A stretch of 64,000 bases of DNA from Roseibium sp. HPY-6. Its GTDB lineage: Bacteria; Pseudomonadota; Alphaproteobacteria; Rhizobiales; Stappiaceae. The notes under the pieces were generated by a model. That model did not search any database, was not told the origin of the DNA, and was given only the letters and a program-made list of their open reading frames with translations. This document shows, piece by piece, positions 1 through 9,157 of the stretch (its first letter is position 1; every line of letters begins with the position of its first letter). Both the position numbers and the translations under genes were made by a program. The DNA lies in NCBI RefSeq assembly GCF_040530035.1, contig NZ_JBEWCD010000001.1:1-64000 (forward strand), given 5' to 3'.

Positions 1-351
1 AAGCTTGCCACCCACTTGTGCCTTCGCCTCGTAGGTCAGCACAGTTTCAGCACCGTCTTCTTCCAGCTTGACGTCAGCGGACCCCTTGGCGAAGCCGGCC
101 ACGCCGCCCTTACCTTCACCGGTTATGGTGTAGCTTTCCGGAGCATTGATGTTTTCAAGGGTGACAGCACCTTTGAACTTCGCCTTGACCGGCCCGATCT
201 TCGTGGTGACCTGCGCGTTCATCTCGGTATCGGACGTCTTTTCCAGACTTTCACAGCCAGGAATGCAGGCCTTCAGAACCTCCGGATTGTTGAGAGCCTC
301 CCAGACGGCTTCTCTTTTCGCCGGTATCCGGCGGGAGCCGTTCATGTCCAT
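1..351 (-). CDS. CoxG-like SRPBCC family protein (3' end outside window)
   Basis: The reverse strand reads MDMNGSRRIPAKREAVWEAL and continues for 117 codons to the window edge with no stop, so the C-terminus is missing. The N-terminal 'I.A.REAVWEALNNPEVLKACIPGCESLE' pattern and the following 'A.V..KIGPVKA.F.G.V' segment are typical of the carbon-monoxide dehydrogenase subunit G (CoxG) group of the START/SRPBCC fold. These are about 150-200 residue proteins with a hydrophobic cavity, and some are linked to maturation or membrane anchoring of molybdenum hydroxylases. The start is the ATG at 351; a second ATG lies two codons in, and an AGGGAGA-type ribosome site precedes both. No cox structural genes are visible on this side, so the partner is unknown. 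It is read in the same direction as the EAL regulator upstream but is separated from it by 226 bases containing a long hairpin. Confidence 0.75.
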   Translation of the reverse strand, partial: MDMNGSRRIPAKREAVWEALNNPEVLKACIPGCESLEKTSDTEMNAQVTTKIGPVKAKFKGAVTLENINAPESYTITGEGKGGVAGFAKGSADVKLEEDGAETVLTYEAKAQVGGKL

Positions 352-388
352 CTTGTTCTCCCTCAGATCACACTTATCCAAGTCGTCT

Positions 389-437
389 GAATGCCGCCCT
401 TTGGGAGTGTTTAAGACATTCCCCAAAGCAGGCATTC
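389..437. repeat. Long imperfect inverted repeat (hairpin) upstream of the CoxG-like gene
   Basis: GAATGCC (389-395) and CTTTGGG (399-405) are mirrored by CCCAAAG (422-428) and GGCATTC (431-437). The inner part also pairs through GTGT/ACAT around a TTAAG loop, giving about 19 paired bases with small bulges. No T-run follows on either strand, so it does not look like a simple intrinsic terminator. It lies 38 bases upstream of the CoxG-like start codon, where it could be an operator, an RNA leader structure or a REP-like element. Confidence 0.6.
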
Positions 438-577
438 ACGTTATGAGAGCCTGCTTTATCTCAAAATTCAATCACTTATGTCGGGAGAAAGGAAGAAAAG
501 ACTGTTTCACCAGGCAGCAGGTAGCAGAACCTGAAAGTTTCTCCGGCATTTAAGGGAAAAGACTGACCAGCGGAAAC

Positions 578-2821
578 TCAGTGCGGCGGCGTTTCCGGAT
601 CGCCGCCACGTCTTATGAAGGAACCAAGTTCGGGACCGGGTAGCGGTTTGGCATAAAGGTAACCCTGCAGATAATTGCACTTCAGCTCCTGCATCAGCTT
701 GCGCTGGTCAACCGTCTCAACACCTTCGGCAGTTATACTCAGATCGAGTGCCTGCGCCACGGCAATGATCGACTTGACCACTGCCAGGGCATCCGGATCC
801 TGTTCCATGTTCATGATGAAACTGCGGTCGATCTTGATACCGTCAACAGGCAGTTTGCGAAGATAGCTGAATGAGGAGTAGCCCGTGCCAAAGTCGTCGA
901 TGACCACCTTTGCTCCCTTGTTGCGCAACCAGGTCAGCAGCGACATGGTCACCTGATCATTTGCGACAAAAAGGCCTTCCGTAACCTCGAAGACCAGACG
1001 GTCCAATGACAAGTCTGCAGCAGACGCGGCATCCTCTATATCCTTGTAGATCCGATTCGCCTGAACCTGCCTCGGCGACAGGTTTACGTTGAGACGTATC
1101 CTGTCCGAGACCCCCTCAAACGTGTTGAACTCCGCAAAGGCCGCCTTGAACATCCAGGCGCCGATTTCGGTAATGAGGCCACTTGCCTCCGCCGCTTCGA
1201 TCATTCGCGCGGTGTTCAGGAAACTTCCGGAGGGTGTCCTGAACCGCATCAACGCCTCGAAGGAGGCAATGCTCTCATCGCGTGCCTGCATGATCGGCTG
1301 ATAATTCAGCGAAAACTCCGTCTGGTTGTCCTTGCCCGTTAGGAGCGAAGCAAGGCGCAGCCTTTCCAGGGCCGCTTCCTGCATGAGCGGGTGGAAGATT
1401 GCGTGATTGGTCAATCCCTTCTGCCTGACGTCATTCAGCGCAATGGAAGCGAAGCGGACAGTCTCTTCTGCGCCGCGGCCGACGCTTTCCGCCGCCGCAA
1501 ACCCCAGCCTCAACCTGAGTGTGATCTGGTTTTCGCCAAGTGTAATGGGATCCTGGAACGCTTCCTCCACACGCGCCACAACATCCTGTACCTTGTTTTC
1601 GGTACCGCCTTTCAGCAGGATCAGGAACTCGTCTTTTTCCTTGCGGGCGATTGTCAGCGCGTCCGGAAACGTTTGCGAAAGCCTGTGCCCGGTCCGTTTC
1701 AGAACAGCGCCCGCCCTTTCATCACCGATCCCATCGACGATCACGCGAAAACGCTGAATGTCGGAATGGACGACCAGCAACGGACGCCCATCGCTCGCGT
1801 GTCGTTGGAACGCTTCCAGAAAACCCGAAAACGTGGATAGGCCTGTTGTACGATCGACATAGGCAAGGTTGCGGATGTGTTCCAGAAGTCCCGTCTTTTC
1901 GTATCCAAGGGCAACGTTGGATACAAACAGCTGAATCACTTCGGACCCGACTTTCTCGTCGAGTTTCGCCATCGGCAGGCCGGCATAGATTGCACCTGCC
2001 ATACCATTTCTCGTCACAAGAGGCAGCGCGACACCCTGCGGCGTCGAGAAAGTCGATTTGCTATCGATACATTCGAAGATTGCCTTTCGAACAAGATCCT
2101 CGCCCACCACATCCAGCGGCAGGTCCACCTTGTCTTCGAAGGCACCTGCCGATGCCAACACACGAACACGCGAAATGTCGGCGCTGCCGTATTCCGGCAA
2201 CGCTTCCATGCCGCATAACAATCCGTCAATCGGCTCACCAACGAGATCGGAAAGATGCGTGAGAACCGCGGATGCAAATTCGCTCAGCGCGTTCTTTTCC
2301 ACAATCGCCGCAAACTGACCATTCAGTTGCTTGAGTTTTTGCCGGTTGGCTTCGAGCGACAAGACCAGCTTGTATCCGCGGAGAGACGTCACGATCGCTG
2401 TGATCAGTTTGGTGCGCGAAAGCTCGGCTTTTTCTGCATACCCATCAATATCGAATTTCATGATGACGTCAGTCTGCGGCGCATAGCCGGGCTGACCAGT
2501 CCTCAGAACAAGACGCGTGAACGTATTGCCAAGATCGGAGCGTATCCAGCTGACAAGAGCCAGTCCCGCCGTGTCACTTTCCATGACCACATCAATCAGC
2601 GCGACCGCAATATCGTCATGCTTGCGGAGCAATTGCCGCGCTTCTTCGGCGGAAAGGGCATGCAGCAGGGCAAACGGACGATCTTCGAAAGAGCATCCTG
2701 CGACCGCGATCTTAGTGACTTCATGAACGTCGGGATCGTCATCCACGATCAGGATCTTCCAGGGCGCTTGCGTTGCGCCTTTTCCTTCCGGCTCGGAGGG
2801 TGCAAGAAAATCCATCACCAT
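578..2821 (-). CDS. Response regulator with REC, DUF3369, degenerate GGDEF and EAL domains
   Basis: This 747-residue protein is a phospho-regulated c-di-GMP enzyme. An N-terminal receiver domain (about 20-145) has the acidic pocket 'VDDDPD' and the phospho-acceptor Asp77 in 'ALIDVVMES'. A DUF3369-type linker domain follows (about 150-310). The GGDEF domain (about 320-480) carries 'EKDEF' at the signature position, so cyclase activity is unlikely. The EAL domain (about 490-740) keeps its catalytic set: 'EALMRF', 'NVNLS', 'FEVTEG', 'DDFGTGYS', 'KIDRSF', 'AEGVET' and 'LQGYLYAKPL'. It is therefore probably a phosphodiesterase that degrades c-di-GMP. The start lies two bases after the stop of the histidine kinase gene upstream, so the two are almost certainly one operon and a cognate pair. 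An alternative start is the third codon (ATG). Confidence 0.88.
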   Translation of the reverse strand: MVMDFLAPSEPEGKGATQAPWKILIVDDDPDVHEVTKIAVAGCSFEDRPFALLHALSAEEARQLLRKHDDIAVALIDVVMESDTAGLALVSWIRSDLGNTFTRLVLRTGQPGYAPQTDVIMKFDIDGYAEKAELSRTKLITAIVTSLRGYKLVLSLEANRQKLKQLNGQFAAIVEKNALSEFASAVLTHLSDLVGEPIDGLLCGMEALPEYGSADISRVRVLASAGAFEDKVDLPLDVVGEDLVRKAIFECIDSKSTFSTPQGVALPLVTRNGMAGAIYAGLPMAKLDEKVGSEVIQLFVSNVALGYEKTGLLEHIRNLAYVDRTTGLSTFSGFLEAFQRHASDGRPLLVVHSDIQRFRVIVDGIGDERAGAVLKRTGHRLSQTFPDALTIARKEKDEFLILLKGGTENKVQDVVARVEEAFQDPITLGENQITLRLRLGFAAAESVGRGAEETVRFASIALNDVRQKGLTNHAIFHPLMQEAALERLRLASLLTGKDNQTEFSLNYQPIMQARDESIASFEALMRFRTPSGSFLNTARMIEAAEASGLITEIGAWMFKAAFAEFNTFEGVSDRIRLNVNLSPRQVQANRIYKDIEDAASAADLSLDRLVFEVTEGLFVANDQVTMSLLTWLRNKGAKVVIDDFGTGYSSFSYLRKLPVDGIKIDRSFIMNMEQDPDALAVVKSIIAVAQALDLSITAEGVETVDQRKLMQELKCNYLQGYLYAKPLPGPELGSFIRRGGDPETPPH

Positions 2822-2823
2822 GT

Positions 2824-4506
2824 TCAGTGTACTTTCTTTCCTGCGGCATCCGCGTCGGCGCGGGAAGCTTTGACCGGCACTTCAATCGTGAATTCGGTAC
2901 CCGAACCGACCTTTGACGAAACGGAGATCGTACCGTCGAGCGCTTCGGTGACAAGCTGATAGCAAATCGCCATTCCGAGCCCTGATCCGCCTTTTCCGAA
3001 CTTGGTCGTGAAGAATGGCTCGAAGACTTTCTTGAGATTTTTTTCCGGAATGCCCACACCAAAGTCTTTACAGGAAAGAACGATCTTTTTGCCGTCGTCT
3101 TCGGAGCGAGCGGCTCTGCCTGTCGGTAGAACCTTTGAGCATAGCTTGATTCTGCCGTTACTCTGGCCTTCGTAGCCATGTTTCATAGCATTTTCAACCA
3201 GGTTGGAAACCAGCTGGCTGACTGCACCCGGGTAACTCTCCATCATCGTATCAGCATTGAGATCGAGTTCCAGATCGAATGAGGTTTTCTTAAGTGTCGG
3301 CTGCAAGGTCGCAAGGGTCTCCCTGATAATGTGGTCGAAGTTGAACGACCGCATCCTTTCGCTCTGCCGGTCCACCGCCACCTGTCTGAAGTTGCCGACA
3401 AGCTCACGTGCGCGCCCTAGCGTCTTTTCGATGATATGGGCGGTGTCGGTAATCCGCTGGACTTCGTTTTCGAGCATTTCCTTGCTGAGGCGTTCTTGCT
3501 CAAGTTCGGTTTTGAGAAACTCGGTCGAATCCGAGATTGTTGTGGCTGCCACCAGCGCATTCCCGAGCGGCGTGTTCAGTTCGTGCGATACGCCGGCAAC
3601 AAGGGCACCAAGCGCGGCAAGATTGTCAGCCTGGATGAGCTCTTCCTGCACAAGCTTAAGCTGTTCGGTTCGATGAGCGACAAGATCTTCAAGATTGGTC
3701 TGGTATTCCTGGATCTTTTTCAGGTCCAGATGGCGCCTGCGGACCATTGATTGCAGACTTTCGGCAAGAATACCGATTTCGTCTGCGCGCTCTGGCATGA
3801 TCCGCGCTTCGGGTGGGTTCTCAATGAGGCGCGGCGTTGAGAGGTAGTCAACGATTGCGGACAGCGGCCGTCCTATCAGGCGACGGAAAACCGCTCGAAT
3901 AACGACTGCCAGCAGCAGAAGGTAAACGATAATCGCCGCTACAATGTATCCGACCGTCAATACGATTTCGTGCGAAATCGTATTCTGGTCGATCAGGATG
4001 AAAACCTGCCCGATTGCGTCTTTGTGCAGGATCGTGCTCGGGGAATTAAGCGTATAGCTGAGCGCTTCACTGCGGCGCGGCCCATCGACCGGCTCACCGA
4101 AATCGCCAGTGTCGGGAGTTTCAACCCAGACCCGTTCGACGACTTCCAGACTTTCCAATCCCCTGATTAGTTGCAGAGTTGCATCTGCATTCACGGTCCA
4201 GATCGCCCTTTCAAAGGGGCGCTTGGTTGCCTGAAAAAACGCTTCCGTAACTCGAATTGCGCGCTCGTGCGAAGCATCCCAGGTAATTTTGGTCAATATA
4301 GCTATGAAGACGATGCCAAGCAGTGCAAACAGTCCGAGCGTATAGAGGATGAACGTTCGAGACAGGCTGACACGGCCCATCTCCTTGGGAGCATATGGCA
4401 ACGACGCACTGCCGCTAACACTCAAGACCTTCACCTCTGATCTGCGGAGACGGCTTCTCCGGTTTTTCGCTGCAGTTGGGACCTGGAACTGTGTTCTGAG
4501 AAACAT
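2824..4506 (-). CDS. Membrane sensor histidine kinase
   Basis: The protein (up to 560 residues) has two membrane helices (about 51-72 and 182-205) flanking a periplasmic sensing region of about 110 residues. A HAMP-like linker and coiled coil (about 208-295) follow, then the phospho-acceptor motif 'AGVSHELNTPLGN' with His308, and an HATPase domain with N-box 'NLVENAMKHG' and G-boxes 'DFGVGIPE' and 'GGSGLGMAI'. It should autophosphorylate and pass phosphate to the REC-EAL protein two bases downstream. The first 45 residues before helix 1 are basic and low in conserved character, so translation may start later: a TTG at 4425 has a GAGGTGAAG-type ribosome site, and there is an ATG at 4380. The ligand is unknown. 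Confidence 0.85.
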   Translation of the reverse strand: MFLRTQFQVPTAAKNRRSRLRRSEVKVLSVSGSASLPYAPKEMGRVSLSRTFILYTLGLFALLGIVFIAILTKITWDASHERAIRVTEAFFQATKRPFERAIWTVNADATLQLIRGLESLEVVERVWVETPDTGDFGEPVDGPRRSEALSYTLNSPSTILHKDAIGQVFILIDQNTISHEIVLTVGYIVAAIIVYLLLLAVVIRAVFRRLIGRPLSAIVDYLSTPRLIENPPEARIMPERADEIGILAESLQSMVRRRHLDLKKIQEYQTNLEDLVAHRTEQLKLVQEELIQADNLAALGALVAGVSHELNTPLGNALVAATTISDSTEFLKTELEQERLSKEMLENEVQRITDTAHIIEKTLGRARELVGNFRQVAVDRQSERMRSFNFDHIIRETLATLQPTLKKTSFDLELDLNADTMMESYPGAVSQLVSNLVENAMKHGYEGQSNGRIKLCSKVLPTGRAARSEDDGKKIVLSCKDFGVGIPEKNLKKVFEPFFTTKFGKGGSGLGMAICYQLVTEALDGTISVSSKVGSGTEFTIEVPVKASRADADAAGKKVH

Positions 4507-4922
4507 AACTGACGACCGCTTTTGGGTGTCGCAAGATATGCATCAACAGGATTTTACATGTTGTTGGCGCCGTGTATTGAATAAAGTCTCTTAGCCCGCC
4601 GCTTCTGCTTTTACACAATCGCACACATACTGCGTAGATTTTCTAAATTTTCTATAAAAATCAATTGTTAATTGAAACAGTCTCTCTGGTATTCTGCTTC
4701 GAAAACTTGGCTCGATAGATCCAATTTGATGATGCGGTTTTTTGCAGGCATTCGCATTCGCGCTACTTGAACATTGCCATAGAACTCAATCGAAAGAATT
4801 CTCTTAAGTTAATTCTTATCTCCCAAATAATAAAATAGACCATTCAGTCCGGAACCGTACGTGATAAGTTTGATTACGCAGTCTTACGTATAGATTTAGC
4901 GAAATATCCAGTGTCTTAAATC
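4507..4922. other. AT-rich intergenic region between divergent regulators
   Basis: This 416-base stretch separates the divergent histidine kinase and GntR genes and should carry both promoters. It is clearly more AT-rich than its surroundings, especially 4635-4920. I see no convincing gene, and no single promoter that I can assign with confidence. TACGT/ACGTA half-sites near 4858-4892 could belong to an operator for the GntR regulator, but the arms are only five bases. Confidence 0.5.
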
Positions 4923-5705
4923 ATGAATAATATGATAAATACTTTAGTATCCGAGACGTCTGAAGGAGACAAATTGTTGTTTGAATTGCCGGACAGAGTG
5001 CTGACATCCCTGCCAACGGGAGCCGTCAAAGACACTGTGGAACAACTGGGCCGGCGAATAACACTTGGATACTATCCGATCGGCCAAACTCTGCCCAAGG
5101 AGGATGAACTGGTAAGTTCTCTCGGTGTCTCCAGAACAGTCATTCGGGAGGCAGTCAAAGTGCTCTGCGGCAAAGGCCTCGTCAGAACAGCGCGCCGTTA
5201 CGGTTCAAAAGTCTGTTCGTTCGATGACTGGAACCTTCTGGACCCCGATGTCATCCGATGGCACACGCCTGAATGTCCGATGACGGCCAGAATATATGTC
5301 GAGGCAACGCAGTTGCGGGCGATTTTGGAGCCCGAAGCAGCTGCTCTGGCTGCTCTCAACGGCACCCAGAGCCAGAAAGAAACAATTCTGACCGCAGCGC
5401 AAGGTGTTCATTCCGACCATGGCCTGGAAGCAATGATCGGCGCTGACTACGCGTTTCACTCCACTATTCTTCAGGCAAGCGGAAATCTGATGCTTGCACA
5501 ATTTCAGAACCTCATCCACGCTGTGCTCGTGTCTTCATATAGGGCTGGCAAAGACCGGGTTCCGGAGGAAAAGGTTTCGCGCAAAAACCATATCAGCGTC
5601 GCGACCGCAATTCTGTCGGGCGAGCCTGAAGTGGCCCGCACAAAAATGCAGAACATGCTTCAGTTAAATCAGGAAATTGCCGACCGGATTACCGGCATTG
5701 CCTGA
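4923..5705 (+). CDS. GntR family (FadR subfamily) transcriptional regulator with FCD domain
   Basis: A winged helix-turn-helix (about residues 35-105) contains the GntR signature 'LPKEDELVSSLGVSRTVIREAVKVL'. An all-helical FCD ligand domain (about 125-250) follows, with the usual acidic/His metal-site pattern ('DYAFHSTIL' and 'RKNHISVATAI'). Such proteins repress sugar-acid, amino-acid or fatty-acid catabolic genes until a carboxylate effector binds. The first ATG (4923) has no ribosome site. A TTG at 4974 is preceded at five bases by a perfect AAGGAG (4963-4968), so the true protein may be about 243 residues. It converges with the hydrolase gene, leaving only 21 bases. Its targets are unknown, although the hydrolase and ligase genes next door are obvious candidates. 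Confidence 0.85.
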   Translation: MNNMINTLVSETSEGDKLLFELPDRVLTSLPTGAVKDTVEQLGRRITLGYYPIGQTLPKEDELVSSLGVSRTVIREAVKVLCGKGLVRTARRYGSKVCSFDDWNLLDPDVIRWHTPECPMTARIYVEATQLRAILEPEAAALAALNGTQSQKETILTAAQGVHSDHGLEAMIGADYAFHSTILQASGNLMLAQFQNLIHAVLVSSYRAGKDRVPEEKVSRKNHISVATAILSGEPEVARTKMQNMLQLNQEIADRITGIA

Positions 5706-5726
5706 CACGCGCTGCGCGTCAAACGA

Positions 5727-6536
5727 TTAGCGAGACAACAGAACATCAGTCAACTCGCTGTCCGCATCCAGCAAATCGTCAATGACATCGAAATGATGCT
5801 TGCCAGGCGCTGCGTGAAATTTCGCATTTGGCCATGCGTTCGACAGCAATTCCGATTGACGAACAAACTCAGGCCGTTCTTGTGCGCCGACCCAGGCAGT
5901 TACTGCGCATTCGATTGCTGGCTGTGTTAACGCGGCACTCTCGGCGATCGCCTGGTCCTCCGACATCTTGAAGGATGCGTTCATGCTGGTGTTGCGTAGC
6001 GGCCGAAGATCATGGAGCCCGCTGATTGACAAAACGGCTTCCACTCGATCAAGAACACTCGTTGCGACAGGTGCGTTTTGACAGACCATGCGGGTCACAA
6101 GGTGCCCGCCTGCTGAATGCCCCGACAAACGGATCGGGCCCTCAACTTCCTTTGCAGCAAACTGTATTGCCGATCCGATCTGGCGGGTTATCTGCGCAAT
6201 TTCCACATCCGGCGACAAATCGTAGCTGGGGAGACAAACCGTCCAGTCCCGCTCCAGGGCACCTTGCGCAAAATGCGACCAGTAGCTCTTGTCAAACCGT
6301 AGCCAGTAGCCGCCATGCACAAAAACCACCAGACCTCTGGACGAGTGCTTGGGGAAGAACAAATCGAAGCATTGCCGGGGTGAGTTTCCGTAAGAAACAT
6401 CGATGTCCTTGTCAGCCCATGATGACCTGAATTTTCCGGCGTCAGCTGCCCATTTGGGCGGATAGGCTTCCGCGCCTGGGATATGGGCTGCATTGGCGTA
6501 GGCATCATCCCAGTCGGTAATCGTCGTTTCATTCAT
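5727..6536 (-). CDS. Alpha/beta hydrolase with HGGYW motif (kynurenine formamidase/esterase-like)
   Basis: The 269-residue protein has the alpha/beta-hydrolase oxyanion motif 'VFVHGGYW' and the nucleophile elbow 'SGHSAGGH' (Ser141 from the chosen start). A C-terminal 'GKHHFDVID' supplies the catalytic His. The HGG-Y-W pattern is typical of the kynurenine formamidase/arylformamidase and BD-FAE esterase group, which cleave aryl amides or feruloyl-type esters. No kynurenine pathway gene is nearby, so the substrate is open. The ATG at 6536 is preferred over a GTG at 6551 that lacks a ribosome site. The gene is divergent from the acyl-CoA ligase gene, an arrangement often seen when a hydrolase releases the acid that the ligase then activates; that link is inference. 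Confidence 0.8.
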   Translation of the reverse strand: MNETTITDWDDAYANAAHIPGAEAYPPKWAADAGKFRSSWADKDIDVSYGNSPRQCFDLFFPKHSSRGLVVFVHGGYWLRFDKSYWSHFAQGALERDWTVCLPSYDLSPDVEIAQITRQIGSAIQFAAKEVEGPIRLSGHSAGGHLVTRMVCQNAPVATSVLDRVEAVLSISGLHDLRPLRNTSMNASFKMSEDQAIAESAALTQPAIECAVTAWVGAQERPEFVRQSELLSNAWPNAKFHAAPGKHHFDVIDDLLDADSELTDVLLSR

Positions 6537-6669
6537 GGCAATGTTTCCCACCCTTGTCGCAGATAGACGCTAAGGCTGTTCGGCACTGCAAGCGCAGCGA
6601 CTTGTCAAACGACACATGACGCGCCTAACGTCCTTCGAAGACATACGAGGAAGAGGAATTGGTCGTCAA

Positions 6670-8250
6670 ATGACGGAGCGCTGTTCAAATCGTGTCCCGA
6701 ACCTGTCGCATCACCTGACGAAGAATGCCCGTCGCTGGCCGGCCCATCCCGCGATCATCTGGGAAGACAAGACCTGGACATGGAGCGAACTCGACCAAAG
6801 AGTGAGCGCGCTTTGTCATGTCCTGCAACAAAAATTCGGCCTGGCGAAAGGTGACAGCATTCTGGTCCAGGCGCAAAACTCAAACCAGATGTGTGAGACA
6901 ATGCTGGCGGCTTTCCGCCTTGGCGCTGTCTGGGTCCCCTGCAATTTTCGTCAGGCACCGGGTGAAACCGCATTTGCCGCCCATAAAGCCGCTGCGAAGG
7001 TCTTTGTATGTGACGCAGATTTTGAAGAGCAGGCGAATGCCGTTAGAACCGAGATCCCTGACCTCGCCGGTACCATCAGCATTGGCGCAAGCAGCTTTGG
7101 CGCATCTTACGAAGACCTGATTTCAGGATTTTCCGGTGAACCGTTTGCAGACGAAGCCGTCGACTACAATGATCCGTGCTGGCTGTTCTTCACGTCCGGC
7201 TCAACCGGCAAACCCAAAGCAGTCGTCCTCACGCATGGTCAGATCGGCTTCGTAACCGTCAACTACCTGGCGGATCTTATTCCCGGCACGAGCGAACAGG
7301 ACGCCTCGCTCGTAATTGCTCCACTGTCTCACGGCGCCGGATTGCAACAAATCGCGCAGCTCCCGCGGGGAACAACGCATGTCCTGATGCCAAGCGGTGG
7401 TTTCAATCCTGCAATCGCTTTTGAGTTGATCGAAAAACATCGCGTGAGCAACATGTTCACGGTTCCGACAATCGTAAAACGGCTGGTCGAGGATCCGTCG
7501 GTTGACCGGTATAACCATTCGAGCCTTCGCCACGTCATATATGCCGGTGCGCCGATGTATCGGGAAGACCAGAAATACGCGCTTGAAAAGCTCGGACACG
7601 TCCTGGTCCAATACTATGGCTTGGGCGAAGTCACCGGGAACATCACGGTCCTGCGCCCACAAGACCATTTTCTGGAGGACGGACCCGAAACCAGGGTCGG
7701 AACATGCGGCACCGAACGCACGGGAATCGAGGTCAGTATCCAGGATGACGATGGCAACATACTTCCGGCCGGTGAGACCGGCGAGGTATGCGTGATAGGA
7801 CCAGCGGTCTGTGCAGGTTATCTGGAAGACGATGCAGCGAACCAGGCGTCGTTTCGAAATGGTTGGTTCCGAACCGGTGACATCGGACATCTTGATGAGA
7901 ATCGCTATCTTTATCTGACCGGACGTGCGTCAGACATGTACATTTCCGGTGGCTCGAATGTGTATCCGAAGGAAATCGAAGAGGTTCTATTGACGCACCC
8001 TGGGATTTCGGAAGTCGCTATCCTTGGCATCCCGGACCCGCAGTGGGGCGAGACAGGACTGGCGGTTTGTGTTGCGACAGGCGAAGATCACGGCCTGCAA
8101 GATGAACTGATGAGTTACCTTTCCGGCAAGATCGCCCGCTACAAGATGCCGGCCAGGTACCTTTTCATCGAAACGATGCCAACCAGTGCCTATGGAAAGA
8201 TCACCAAGAAGCTCGTTCGGGAATATCTCGTCGAAGAAGGCCTCTTATGA
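6670..8250 (+). CDS. AMP-dependent acyl-CoA synthetase/ligase
   Basis: This is an ANL-superfamily adenylate-forming enzyme of about 526 residues that activates a carboxylic acid to acyl-AMP and then to a thioester. The P-loop motif 'FFTSGSTGKPKAV' (A3), 'YYGLGEVTG' (A5), 'GWFRTGDIGHLDE' (A7), the hinge 'YLTGRASDMYISGGSNVYPKEIEE' (A8) and the late catalytic Lys in 'TSAYGKITKK' (A10) are all present, so the enzyme should be active. The substrate cannot be read from the sequence; medium-chain or aromatic acids are typical. I chose the ATG at 6670, preceded by a GAGGAAGAGGAA tract, over the ATG at 6616. The stop overlaps the start of the next gene in an ATGA, so the two are translationally coupled. 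Confidence 0.87.
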   Translation: MTERCSNRVPNLSHHLTKNARRWPAHPAIIWEDKTWTWSELDQRVSALCHVLQQKFGLAKGDSILVQAQNSNQMCETMLAAFRLGAVWVPCNFRQAPGETAFAAHKAAAKVFVCDADFEEQANAVRTEIPDLAGTISIGASSFGASYEDLISGFSGEPFADEAVDYNDPCWLFFTSGSTGKPKAVVLTHGQIGFVTVNYLADLIPGTSEQDASLVIAPLSHGAGLQQIAQLPRGTTHVLMPSGGFNPAIAFELIEKHRVSNMFTVPTIVKRLVEDPSVDRYNHSSLRHVIYAGAPMYREDQKYALEKLGHVLVQYYGLGEVTGNITVLRPQDHFLEDGPETRVGTCGTERTGIEVSIQDDDGNILPAGETGEVCVIGPAVCAGYLEDDAANQASFRNGWFRTGDIGHLDENRYLYLTGRASDMYISGGSNVYPKEIEEVLLTHPGISEVAILGIPDPQWGETGLAVCVATGEDHGLQDELMSYLSGKIARYKMPARYLFIETMPTSAYGKITKKLVREYLVEEGLL

Positions 8251-9110
8251 GACGGCCGCCACCAAACAGCCTTGCCGAGATCCGGCACCCGGGACCGCCG
8301 AACAAGACAAGACGCCCCTTCGCACGTTGCAACGCGACGCGAATTGATCTGCAGCTTTCGGCAGGACAATCATTGCTCGGCGCTTTGGGAGATTGGGCTG
8401 AACGCGAAGGCTTCTCTTCTGCGATGCTGGACTTGTCCGGTCTCAGACTGAAGTCGTTTGAGTACGTGATGCCGGACCGAGCGATCGATGACCGGCACGT
8501 CGCATGGTACAGCGACACTCAGCATTGCGAATCTGCAACCCTGCAGGAAGGCGTCGCCATACTGGGCCGTCGAGATGGTCGTTGGTTCGCACATGTTCAC
8601 GCGTACTGGACCAACAAAAACGCTGAACACCTGGGGCATTTGCTGCCGGACACACTCATTGTGGATCAGGCGAGCCTGATCAGCGGCTGGGGGTTAACCG
8701 GTGCGTCTTACGTTGCCGAGGAAGACCCGGAGACTGAGTTCACGCTTTACAGGGTCAGGCAGGAAAATCGCGTCAAATCAGATATAGCCAACGCGCTGAT
8801 CACCACGCTGGCACCTTTTGAGGATCTTGCTGCAAGCGTATCTGATCTGGCTCAGCAGCTGGATAGCGAAACGTTTGAAGTGTCGGGTCTTGGAAGTCTC
8901 GCGGGAGCAACTTTCATGGACGGTGAACCCATGACCGGCCTGATCTCCGAGATCCTGCTCCAGCCTGGTGGCGGACGGCAGAGTAACGGGGAACGGAAAA
9001 TACCGATTCGGTGCATCGATCTGGAAGGCCGTCTTCATCAGGGAAACGTTCTTGAAGGCGGTGCACCGACACTCGTCACCTGCGAACTGCTCCTGGTGTC
9101 ACGAAGCTAA
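8247..9110 (+). CDS. PCC/PPC (DUF296) domain protein, apparently with two domain copies
   Basis: Residues about 25-150 match the plants-and-prokaryotes conserved (PCC/PPC, DUF296) domain. The pattern runs '[21 protein letters not shown]', 'FEYVMP', '[15 protein letters not shown]' and '[13 protein letters not shown]', including the His residues (HVH and GHLL) that bind metal in this family. The second half (about 185-285) looks like a diverged second copy: '[23 protein letters not shown]', '[30 protein letters not shown]'. Bacterial PCC proteins have no settled general function. The ATG overlaps the last bases of the acyl-CoA ligase gene, so they form one operon, and a role on the same substrate is likely. 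No DNA-binding AT-hook of the plant type is seen. Confidence 0.72.
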   Translation: MRRPPPNSLAEIRHPGPPNKTRRPFARCNATRIDLQLSAGQSLLGALGDWAEREGFSSAMLDLSGLRLKSFEYVMPDRAIDDRHVAWYSDTQHCESATLQEGVAILGRRDGRWFAHVHAYWTNKNAEHLGHLLPDTLIVDQASLISGWGLTGASYVAEEDPETEFTLYRVRQENRVKSDIANALITTLAPFEDLAASVSDLAQQLDSETFEVSGLGSLAGATFMDGEPMTGLISEILLQPGGGRQSNGERKIPIRCIDLEGRLHQGNVLEGGAPTLVTCELLLVSRS

Positions 9111-9157
9111 AGTCCGAAAGAAATCAGTAGCTTTTGGGAGAGAGCGCCGTCCAAAAA

